A stretch of DNA of 64,000 nt, taken from the NCBI GenBank assembly GCA_025062325.1, contig JANXAL010000027.1, positions 1 through 64,000 of the forward strand. The letters run 5' to 3'. The notes below the pieces were generated by a model. The model was given only the letters and a program-made list of their open reading frames with translations. It searched no databases and had not been told where the DNA came from. This DNA comes from Roseiflexus sp. (lineage in GTDB: Bacteria; Chloroflexota; Chloroflexia; Chloroflexales; Roseiflexaceae). Below are positions 28,505 through 36,396 of this stretch, in pieces (the stretch's first letter is position 1; each line of letters begins with the position of its first letter). Made by a program: the position numbers and the translations under genes.

Positions 28505-30942
28505 ACGTGTCCGCCTTCCCCGTCCAATGCACCTGGTTCAGCAGTGTGCAGCGGCAGGGCGACCCGAAAGATGCTGCCGCCGCCTGGTCGCTCGTCGACC
28601 CAAATTCTCCCCTGATGAGCCGTGACAATCCCGTGGCAGATCGCCAGCCCGAGCCCGCTCCCGCCGCGCTGACTGCGCCGATCCCGTTCCAGCCGGTAGA
28701 AGCGGTCAAAGATGCGCTGGCGTTCAGCCAGCGGAATGCCTGGACCGCGGTCGCTGACGCTGATGATCAGATGTGTGGGGGTGGCGCATACTTCGACGGT
28801 GACCGGACCTTCCGCCGGGCCGTACTTGCAGGCGTTTTCGAGCAGATTCCACACGACCTGAGCGATGAGAGTCGGATCGAGGTACGCCAGCGGCAACGCT
28901 GATGAGATCAACATTTCCAGCGCACATCCGGCAAAGCGCTGGCGGAACGAGGCTGCCACATCATGAATGAGGGCGTCGATTTCAACCCATTCGCAATCAA
29001 GCGGCAGAGCGCCGGCCTCGATTCGGGAAAGATCCAGCAACTGATCGACGAAATGGCTCAAACGAGCGGTTTCGCGGGCAATGTTCCACAAGAGCGCACA
29101 GTGATCGCTGGCTGAGACAGCGCAATGCCGCTCGAGCAAATCGTCAACCGAGGCACGAATGGCAGTCAGTGGCGAACGGAGATCGTGTGAGACGCTGGCC
29201 AGGAAGGCACTCTTGAGACGATCCGCCTGCCGAAGCGCCTCGGTTTCGCTTGCTGCACGCCGCAGGCGAGCATTGCTCAGGGTCAGCCCCAGTTGCCGCG
29301 CCATCATCATCAGGACGTTTAGATCATCACCACTGATGGGTCGGTGTGCGCGGCTGCCGACGATCAGCGCACCAGCGCCTGGCGCGGTGAGATTCAACGG
29401 CAGTGCAACCACATCGCAATAATCGGTCCACGGCAGGAGATGCAACTCAGGAGACGCTGCGTGCTGGCGACAGAGCCAGAGCGGTCGGTCAATCGCCGTC
29501 ACAGTCTCAACCAGCGTTGCGATCTGCGCCTCGTCAATAGCCGGCGCCGCCGTGCTATGCACTGCGAGTCGATCAGCGTCTTTCAGCGCGATCAGGCCGC
29601 CATCGAGGCGAGTCAGCCTCAGAATATGGCGTACTATCGCTTCAATATGGCACATTGGATCAAGCAGCGTGCTCAGCAGCCACGCCAGTTGATTGAGCAC
29701 TTCGGTCTGCGCCGCATACGCTTGCAGATTGGCATAGAGCCGGGCGTGCCGCAACATTGCCGCCCCGTGCGCCGCCAGCGTCGCTCCTGCGTGCTGATCG
29801 CTATGAGACCACGGCATCGCTGGCAGGCGCAGAACCAGTACAACGCCGCCTCCTGTGTGCAGCGGAAAACCGGCTAATGCGCCGCCAATTGCTTGGATAG
29901 CTCCTGAATGCAGAGGAGCGAAATCAACAAACGGCTCTGGACGCCTCCCCCAGGCGAGGATCGTCGGATCGCACGCGACAGCGCGCAGTGCCGCCAGCGC
30001 TCGCTCGCCATCGCTGCCTGGCTTTGCCCAGAAGTAGGGCGCCAGCGCAGCAGCGGGGGCATCTTCGACCAGTGCCACGCCTGCAGCATCGAGCAGCCAT
30101 CCCATCTGCCCGGCGATCACCAATGGCGTCTGTGTCGGGTCGGACACAGTGCTGACCATGCGCACCGCCAGCGCCAATCGTTCAATCCGGTCGCAGCGAT
30201 GATCCACTGCGACCGCATGCGAACGTGACGGCGACCAGCCATGGACGAAGCGCGACCGCACCGGCTTCCTGACCTGTTCCAGTCGATAGCGCCGTTGCAC
30301 ATCCGCTGCTGCCGCCGCCACGATGCCGGTCAGCAATGGCGAGGCCAGCCGATAATCCCCGGTAATATCGATCACGCCGATCAACCTGCCGTCGTCAGGG
30401 TGGAACACGGGCGCAGCCGTGCATGTGACATCCTGCCAGCCAGCGCAGTAATGCTCAGCGCCAACCAGTTGCACGACCTGTTTCGTCGCCAGCGCCACGC
30501 CGATGGCATTCGTACCGGCAGAGGCTTCGCTCCAGTTGCTGCCAGGCAACAGACCCTTGCGGGCCAGACGCCGCTGACAGGCACTGTCCCCGGTCACGTC
30601 CAGCAAGGTGCCTTCCGCATCGCTCACAGCTACCACATATCCGGCGCTGCCAAGCGTCGCTTTCAACTGTACGATCACCGGACGAGCGGCGTCGAGCAGA
30701 GAGGCGTTCTGTTCGCGCAGCCAGTGCAATTGCAGGTCGTTCGGCACAGCGAAGCGCGCCAGATTCAAACTGGCATCAACCGCCAGCATCCGACAACGGC
30801 GCCACGAGTCGCGGATGATGGTCCGCAGCACCGAGAGATCGGCGTTGTGGTTGCAGAGAAAACGTTCACGCAGCACGGCGACATGCCTGACGAATGCGTC
30901 AAGATCGCCAGCGACATCGGTCTGCAACGGTGCTCTGGTCAT
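28501..30942 (-). CDS. Sensor histidine kinase with AcoR-type GAF input domain
   Basis: The 813-residue protein is soluble, without membrane segments. Residues 1-230 resemble the input half of AcoR-type sigma-54 activators: SWRRC, a GAF domain with EASAGTNAIGVALAT, GAEHYCAGWQDVTCTAAPV and IGVIDITG. A middle region of about 350 residues looks like one or two more GAF domains. The kinase core has the H-box SVSHDLRSPLTAI (His about 586), then N-box LLENACKYGP and G-boxes SDRGPGIP and GGSGLGLAI. In AcoR-like proteins this input domain senses small metabolites such as acetoin or alcohols. It is divergent from the operon at 31188. Confidence 0.9.
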   Translation of the reverse strand: MTRAPLQTDVAGDLDAFVRHVAVLRERFLCNHNADLSVLRTIIRDSWRRCRMLAVDASLNLARFAVPNDLQLHWLREQNASLLDAARPVIVQLKATLGSAGYVVAVSDAEGTLLDVTGDSACQRRLARKGLLPGSNWSEASAGTNAIGVALATKQVVQLVGAEHYCAGWQDVTCTAAPVFHPDDGRLIGVIDITGDYRLASPLLTGIVAAAAADVQRRYRLEQVRKPVRSRFVHGWSPSRSHAVAVDHRCDRIERLALAVRMVSTVSDPTQTPLVIAGQMGWLLDAAGVALVEDAPAAALAPYFWAKPGSDGERALAALRAVACDPTILAWGRRPEPFVDFAPLHSGAIQAIGGALAGFPLHTGGGVVLVLRLPAMPWSHSDQHAGATLAAHGAAMLRHARLYANLQAYAAQTEVLNQLAWLLSTLLDPMCHIEAIVRHILRLTRLDGGLIALKDADRLAVHSTAAPAIDEAQIATLVETVTAIDRPLWLCRQHAASPELHLLPWTDYCDVVALPLNLTAPGAGALIVGSRAHRPISGDDLNVLMMMARQLGLTLSNARLRRAASETEALRQADRLKSAFLASVSHDLRSPLTAIRASVDDLLERHCAVSASDHCALLWNIARETARLSHFVDQLLDLSRIEAGALPLDCEWVEIDALIHDVAASFRQRFAGCALEMLISSALPLAYLDPTLIAQVVWNLLENACKYGPAEGPVTVEVCATPTHLIISVSDRGPGIPLAERQRIFDRFYRLERDRRSQRGGSGLGLAICHGIVTAHQGRIWVDERPGGGSIFRVALPLHTAEPGALDGEGGHV

Positions 30943-31057
30943 AGCGCCTCCCTGCGCCTATGACGATGTGGGCGCAATGCCTTATCGCGGAGATTGTCTG
31001 TGGCGGATGAACCAGTTATACCACAGGCATGCATCCGTCGTCTACCAGCGCTGACTG

Positions 31058-31105
31058 TTTTTCACCGATTTTTCACCGCACCGTGTTTCCTCTCTCTGCT
31101 ACAAT
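31058..31105 (+). promoter_or_regulatory. Direct-repeat operator and extended -10 promoter of the amidohydrolase operon
   Basis: TTTTTCACCG occurs twice, at 31058-31067 and 31069-31078, an 11-bp period typical of OmpR/PhoB-class binding sites. TACAAT at 31100-31105 is preceded by TG (TGCTACAAT). The expected -35 position (31077-31082) overlaps the end of the second repeat and is a poor match, as in activator-dependent promoters. The ATG follows about 80 nt later. Confidence 0.5.
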
Positions 31106-31187
31106 GCTCTCACACCCCAGACGACGCTTCACCCTTACTCCGCCGCGCTGTTTGTCGTATGCCTGTCAGAGCAGATAGGAGGAGCGT

Positions 31188-32234
31188 ATGTACCGCACTG
31201 CCGATGGTCGGGACATCTTTGTCATCGATGCCCACACCCACCTGTGGGACGCCAGCCCGGAAAATCAACGCGGCAAGCTCGGCAAAGGCTGGATCGATTG
31301 TTTCTATGCCTACCACAAGAATCTGTCGCCGCCTGAGAAAGTCTGGACCCTCGAACACTATCAGCGTTATTCGGTGGAAGACATGGCCCGCGATCTGTTC
31401 GTCGAGGGCTACGTCGATATGTGCATCATGCAGAGCACCAATCTCTTCGATTTTTACCACACGGGTTTCAACCCGATTGAGCGCAATGCGCAGTTGAAGG
31501 AAGCCTTTCCCGAGCGGGTTATTCTTAACGGTTCCTTCGACCCGCGCCACGGTGAAGATGGTCCCCTCGGATTGAACGCGCTTCGCCGTGCGAAGGAGCA
31601 GTACGACATCAAGGGCGTCAAGCTGTACACTGCTGAGTGGCATAATGGCTCGCGCGGCTGGAAACTGAACGATCCCGCCGCCTATCCGTTTTTCGAGGAG
31701 TGTGAACGTCTCGGCATCACCAACATTCACATACATAAAGGTCCCACCATCTGGCCGCTTGATCGCGATTCGTTCGATGTCGCCGACGTGGATTATGTCG
31801 CCACCGACTTCCCTGGCTTGACCTTCATCGTCGAACATTGCGGCCTGCCGCGACTGGAAGACTTCTGCTGGATCGCCACGCAAGAGTCCAACGTGTGGGG
31901 CGGTCTGGCGGTGGCGATGCCATTCATCCACTCGCGCCCGCGCTATTTTGCCGAAATCATGGCCAATCTGCTCTACTGGCTCGGTCCCGACAAGCTGACC
32001 TTTGCCAGCGACTATGCACTCTGGACGCCGGGCTGGCTGGTTGAACGGTTCATGGCCTTCGAACTGCCCGAGGATCTGGAGGCGGAGTACGGCGTGACGT
32101 TGACCATGGAAACGAAGGAGAAGATCCTGGGACTGAACGCGGCCCGGCTCTATGGCATCGATGTTGAAGCGAAGAAAGAGCAGTTGCGGGCGATGCCGGT
32201 CGTGCTGGACGGCGCCGCGCCGACTGTTGCGTGA
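31188..32234 (+). CDS. Amidohydrolase family protein of the type found in propane monooxygenase clusters
   Basis: A 348-residue TIM-barrel metal hydrolase-like protein: the HxH motif in IDAHTHLWD, histidines in NIHIHKGPTIW and IVEHCGLPR, and the acidic metal ligand in FASDYALW, matching the amidohydrolase-2 family. GGAGGAG lies 4-5 nt before the ATG. In binuclear-iron propane/acetone monooxygenase clusters of actinobacteria, genes of this family follow the hydroxylase subunits and are thought to help assemble or support the enzyme. Here it leads a three-gene operon without those subunits. A catalytic role on an amide is equally possible. Confidence 0.88.
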   Translation: MYRTADGRDIFVIDAHTHLWDASPENQRGKLGKGWIDCFYAYHKNLSPPEKVWTLEHYQRYSVEDMARDLFVEGYVDMCIMQSTNLFDFYHTGFNPIERNAQLKEAFPERVILNGSFDPRHGEDGPLGLNALRRAKEQYDIKGVKLYTAEWHNGSRGWKLNDPAAYPFFEECERLGITNIHIHKGPTIWPLDRDSFDVADVDYVATDFPGLTFIVEHCGLPRLEDFCWIATQESNVWGGLAVAMPFIHSRPRYFAEIMANLLYWLGPDKLTFASDYALWTPGWLVERFMAFELPEDLEAEYGVTLTMETKEKILGLNAARLYGIDVEAKKEQLRAMPVVLDGAAPTVA

Positions 32235-32243
32235 GGAGGGGCG

Positions 32244-33035
32244 ATGACCGCGCCTGCCCTTGATGATATCTACCGTGCGCTTGCCGAAGTCTATGATCCG
32301 GAGCTGGACGCGCCGATCACCGAACTGGGTTTCGTCAACGAGGTGCGCCTCGATGGCGGTCATGTGACGGTGCGCTACACAGTGCCGACGTTCTGGTGCG
32401 CGCCCAACTTCGTCTTTATGATGTCGCACGACATTCGCACCGAAGTTGGGCGCGTGCCGGGCGTGACCCGGGTGACCGTGCTCGTGCAGAACAACTGTAT
32501 GGAGGACGAGGTCAACGCCGGAGTCAACGCCGGGCGCAGCTTTGCCGACACGTTCCCGAATGATGTCGATCAGAACGCTGATCTGGAGACGCTGCGACAC
32601 ACCTTTACGGTGAAAGGATTCCTTGCCCGGCAAGACGCGCTCCTGCGCCGGATGCGACAGGCTGGCTTGCCTGATGAAACCACCCTCGATCTGCGGATTG
32701 GCGACGTTCATCCGCAAGGAGAGGACGTGATAGTGCATCTCTCGACAGCGCTGGCGCCGCTGCGCGTTCCGCTGGCTGCCGCTGATCTGACCCGCTACCT
32801 GCATAAACGTCGCCGATTACACCTAGCAACCGATCCGGGCGCCCGGCTCTTCACTACCAGCGATGGTCAGCCTATCGCTGCCGTCGATCTGGCTGCGTAC
32901 CTGCGCTATTCACGCACTGCCCGGCTCAATATCGCCTTCAATACCAGCCTGTGCGAAGGCTTGTTGCGCACGCAGTTCTTCCCTGAGCGCCAGCACGATT
33001 ATTCCAGCATTGGCGACCGCCTAATGATTGGATAG
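32244..33035 (+). CDS. MIP18/DUF59-domain protein, putative metal-cluster assembly factor
   Basis: The first 100 residues have the MIP18/DUF59 pattern DPELDAPITELGFVNEVRLDG, followed by TVPTFWCAPNFVF and VLVQNNCMEDEVNAG, whose cysteines could bind metal. About 160 further residues of no recognised family follow, including repeated segments on radical-free helices such as GFLARQDALLRRM. DUF59 proteins (SufT, PaaD, MIP18) aid iron-sulfur or di-iron cofactor assembly. The gene starts 9 bp after the amidohydrolase stop with GAGGAGGGG, the order also seen in propane monooxygenase clusters. Confidence 0.85.
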   Translation: MTAPALDDIYRALAEVYDPELDAPITELGFVNEVRLDGGHVTVRYTVPTFWCAPNFVFMMSHDIRTEVGRVPGVTRVTVLVQNNCMEDEVNAGVNAGRSFADTFPNDVDQNADLETLRHTFTVKGFLARQDALLRRMRQAGLPDETTLDLRIGDVHPQGEDVIVHLSTALAPLRVPLAAADLTRYLHKRRRLHLATDPGARLFTTSDGQPIAAVDLAAYLRYSRTARLNIAFNTSLCEGLLRTQFFPERQHDYSSIGDRLMIG

Positions 33036-33048
33036 AGAGGACACGACG

Positions 33049-34092
33049 ATGCGCGCTGCCCGTCTTCACGAATATGATGAACACCTGAACGTCCAGTTGC
33101 AACTTGAAGATGTGCCGCTGCCTGTCATCACCAAACCCGGCGACGTCATCATCCGGATTGGCGCCGCCGGTCTCTGCCGCACTGACCTGCACATTATGGA
33201 GGGCGTCTGGAAGGATATTCAGGACCCGAATCGCACGCTGCTGCCCTACATCCTAGGTCACGAAAACGCTGGTTGGGTCGAAGAGGTCGGTCCAGGGGTG
33301 ACCACGGTTAAGGTCGGCGATCCGGTCATCTGCCACCCGCTGCGTTCGTGCGGCGTCTGTCTGGGCTGTCGGCGCGGCGAGGATATGTACTGCGAGAACG
33401 GCAGTTTTCCCGGTCTCAACTGCGACGGCGGCTTTGCCGAATATATGCTGACCAACGAGCGTGCGCTGATCAAGCTCAATCCGAATGTCATGCCGGTTGA
33501 TGTCGCACCGCTGGCTGACGCCGGCATCACCGCCTACCGCGTAGCGAAGAAGGCGGCGCGGCGGCTCAATCCTGGACAGTACTGCGTCATTCTTGGCGTC
33601 GGCGGTCTCGGCCACATTGCGCTGCAAGCGGTGCGCGAGCTGTGCGGTGCGCGCATTATCGCCATTGATCGCGCCGAAGGCGCCCGCGCGCTCGCCCGCG
33701 ACCTGGGCGCCCACTACGTGCTCGACGGTGGCGACAACATCGTGCAGGAGGTGAAAGAACTCACCCGCGGTGGAGCGCATGTAGTGATTGACTTCGTTGG
33801 CGAACTGGGCGCTGAACAGGTCTCATGGCAGATGCTGCGCCAGGGCGGCGTCCATTTCGTGGTCGGCTACGGCGGTACAATCCACGTGCCCACCGTGCAT
33901 ATGATTATCACTGAGATCGCCATCGAAGGCAGTCTGGTAGGCAATTACGTCGAACTGGTCGAGTTGATGGAACTGAACGCCGAGGGGCGGGTGAAGCTGC
34001 ATGGCCAGCAGTATCGGCTGGAGCAGATCAACCAGGCAATCGAGGATTTCAAAAACCATCGAATTATCGGGCGCGGCGTGATTGTGCCGTGA
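33049..34092 (+). CDS. Zinc-dependent alcohol dehydrogenase
   Basis: A 347-residue medium-chain dehydrogenase. The catalytic zinc ligands fall in GLCRTDLH and GHENAGWVEE, and the structural zinc site is the four-cysteine group CGVCLGCRRGEDMYC. The Rossmann fold ILGVGGLGHIALQAV is followed by IIAIDRA, where the aspartate favours NAD over NADP. It would oxidise a small primary or secondary alcohol. The start at 33049 has GAGAGG 8 nt upstream, 13 bp after the DUF59 gene. A zinc alcohol dehydrogenase is also a standard member of propane-oxidation clusters. Confidence 0.92.
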   Translation: MRAARLHEYDEHLNVQLQLEDVPLPVITKPGDVIIRIGAAGLCRTDLHIMEGVWKDIQDPNRTLLPYILGHENAGWVEEVGPGVTTVKVGDPVICHPLRSCGVCLGCRRGEDMYCENGSFPGLNCDGGFAEYMLTNERALIKLNPNVMPVDVAPLADAGITAYRVAKKAARRLNPGQYCVILGVGGLGHIALQAVRELCGARIIAIDRAEGARALARDLGAHYVLDGGDNIVQEVKELTRGGAHVVIDFVGELGAEQVSWQMLRQGGVHFVVGYGGTIHVPTVHMIITEIAIEGSLVGNYVELVELMELNAEGRVKLHGQQYRLEQINQAIEDFKNHRIIGRGVIVP

Positions 34093-34170
34093 TGCAGATC
34101 GTTGCGGTGCCGCGTGACGACTACTGCACGCGCACCCGATCCGAAGCACCCATCCACGTCGCTATCTTCC

Positions 34171-34371
34171 CTCTCAAGTACAGGCTTTTTGGGTGCGAAG
34201 CAGGTTTGCTACATCCTGATGCCCTTTTTTCCTCATCCCCCCGGACCCCTTCTCCCATCCCCCAATCCCCGCACGCGGGGGGTTGGGGGGAGAAGGGAGA
34301 GTTTGTGCATCCTGACGCTCAAAACGGGCGATGCAACGGAAGGGCTTGCCGGAAACATCTACCCTCGTGAG
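34171..34371. repeat. MITE-like dispersed repeat, copy 4
   Basis: Left end CTCTCAAGTACAGGCTTTTT, right end CATCTACCCTCGTGAG, with the module GGGCGATGCAACGGAAGGGC and a CCCCGCACGCGGGG palindrome inside. The stretch 34372-34416 continues with palindromic debris up to the IS element. Confidence 0.75.
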
Positions 34372-34416
34372 CTTCTCCCACCCCCTGCGCCCCCCGCGTG
34401 CGGGAAGCCTATGCAC

Positions 34417-35780
34417 TACCCACAAGTCAGAGGAAGGGTACAATACGCCAGGAAGTGACCGCATCACGAACAGAGGGAACCGTGCCGTCGTGGGCCGCGC
34501 ACGAGGTGCACACCGCCGCGTTGGGCGATCCCCGTCGCGGACGCCGCCTGGTCACCTTGGTCGAGGCGCTCGCCGCCCAACCGGCAGCAAGCTGCTGCGC
34601 GCCTATGGCTCCTGGGCAGCGATTAACGGCGTCTCCCATTTTTGGAACCATCCCCATCTCACCGCAGATGCGATCCGCGCCGCGCACATCGACGCAACCC
34701 GGCAACGCCTGCGCGCCCTGCCGTGCATCGCGCGGTGCCGGACACCACTACGCTGGACCGGTCGCATCATCCGGGCGCCACGGCGCTGGGACCGCTCACC
34801 ACGTCCGGGCGCCAGGGCATGCCCGTCCACACCACCCTGGCCGTCACCACCGACAGCGTGCCCCTAGGCCTGCTGGACCGACCGGTTGAGACGCGCGACC
34901 CAACCGCAACCGGCCGACAGCGCACCCGCCAGCAGCGTCCCACCGCCGTGCAGGAACGTCACCGCTAGCTGGACGCACGGCGCGCCATGATGCCGCTCCT
35001 CTGGAGGACCGCACCCTCGTGATAATCGTCGCCCGTGAGGCAGATCTCGACGACGTGCTCGCCCTAGAGCGGCGTCCAGGGACGGCGTGGCTCATCCGCG
35101 CCGCTCCTAACCGCAACGTGACGCCCGCGGCGCGCTCTCTGGGAGACGCCGGGCGGGCCGCTCCCGTGCAGCGCCGACGGACGCGAGCGGTGGGACGCCC
35201 GCCGCTGCGCGCGCCCCGTGCGGCGCAGTAGGCGGTGCGCTGGGGCGCACGGGAGATACTGCCGCCACGCTGCCACCTGAGGCGCACCCACCGGGATCCC
35301 GTGCCGGTCGGCGCGCTGCTCGTGACGGAAGTCAATGCACCCGCAGACGTCCCGCCGCTGGGCTGGTTGCTGCTGACGACGCGCGCGGTGGCGGACGCCG
35401 CCACCGCCTGGGCACTGGTGCACTGGTCCGGGTATCGCTGGTTGAGTGAGCGCTCCCACTCTGTCCTGAGCGGCGTGGCGGCTGCTGTGGCTGACCGACG
35501 CAGCGCGGATGCGCCCCGATCAGCCATGTACGGTGGCCTTGGATGACGACGAGTGGCAGGCGTTGGCGGTCGTGCGCACCAATAGCGCTGCGCCGCCCGC
35601 TGAGCCGCCACGCTTGCGCGCGGCTAGTCGCTGGATTGCGCAGTTGGGTGGCTTCCTGGCGCGCACCGGCGATGGGGCGCCGGGAGTGAAAACGCTGTGG
35701 CAAGGGATGCAACGTCTGCGTGACCTGACTTAATGTGGCACTTGACCCGCTTCCCCTGCCCTTCGCTTGACTTGTGGGTA
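34417..35780 (+). mobile_element. Degenerate IS4-family (Tn5-like) insertion sequence with terminal inverted repeats
   Basis: TACCCACAAGTCAGAGGAAGGG at 34417-34438 is the inverse of CCCTTCGCTTGACTTGTGGGTA at 35759-35780, matching at 19 of 22 positions. They bracket a broken transposase gene, so they are the element's ends. The flanks ATGCAC and ATGTAC might be a diverged target duplication, but this is weak. The element is 1364 bp and sits inside dispersed-repeat DNA. Confidence 0.8.
34455..35733 (+). pseudogene. Tn5-like IS4 transposase, multiply frameshifted
   Basis: The family is recognised in pieces across all three frames. HEVHTAALGDPRRGRRLV and SHFWNHPHLTADAIRAAHI form the N-terminal part. 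PDTTTLD carries the first DDE aspartate, IIVAREADLDDVL the second, and WSGYRWLSERSHSVL the glutamate region. The C-terminal WQALAVVRTNSAAPPAEPPRLRAA and GDGAPGVKTLWQGMQRL match the Tn5 end. At least four frame changes separate these blocks, so no functional transposase is made. Confidence 0.85.
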
Positions 35781-35814
35781 ATGTACAGCCTGGTAGAAGA
35801 AAGGGGCGAGGGGA

Positions 35815-36085
35815 TGAAGAGGAAAAAGGAGCGTCAGGATGCACAGTCTCCCCCTGCTCCCCTCGTGGGAGAAGGGGGTCGGGGGGATGAGGGGAACACA
35901 GGCATCAGAATGCGCAATCTCCCCCTGCTCCCCTTGTGGGAGAAGGGGGTCGGGGGGATGAGGGGGAACAAGCGCGTCGGGATGCACAAACTCCCCCTTC
36001 GCCCCTCGTGGGAAAAGGGGGTAGGGGGGATGAGAGGGAACAAGCGCGTCAGGATGCGCACCCGCCCCTTTCTCCTCCGGTAGGA
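35815..36085. repeat. Tandem array of about 73-bp palindromic repeat units
   Basis: Four units, each opening with a CGTCAGGATGC-type word and holding CTCCCCCTGCTCCC ... GGGAGAAGGGGG and GGGGGATGAGGGG, run head to tail from about 35829. They are the interior module of the MITE-like repeat without its ends. The remainder to 36396 contains a strong ribosome site (GGAGGTGAG before ATG 36204) opening a 95-residue frame that overlaps the start of the next pseudogene; it shows no family features. Confidence 0.75.
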
Positions 36086-36396
36086 GCAGTCCATCGGTCT
36101 CCCGACTACCGGCTATGCGCACGCTGTGAACCGGGAACGCAGCGGATGCCGATGAGACCAGTCCAGAACGAACGAAACGACAGGGCATCGTTAGGAGGTG
36201 AGAATGTTACAAGTGCGTATATCTACACAAACAGCTCGAACCATGCTACGATCTGCCAGAAATGCGACGCGCATTCCGGCGCACCATCCCCGCACGCCTG
36301 CCGAGTCGTTGCGCTGTTGTGCGCACTTGCGCGAACGGCATCGGAACCAGGAACCCATCCCGGCGCACACAACACCATTCCCAGAGGTGACCCGCC

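Noticed and set aside
31110-32804. 564-residue open frame on the minus strand opposite the amidohydrolase and DUF59 genes
   Set aside because: It mirrors two real genes in a high-GC genome, has no family motif and no ribosome site.
34411-35786. ATGCAC/ATGTAC as the target-site duplication of the IS4 element
   Set aside because: It is only 6 bp with one mismatch, while the family usually makes longer duplications; not claimed as a feature.
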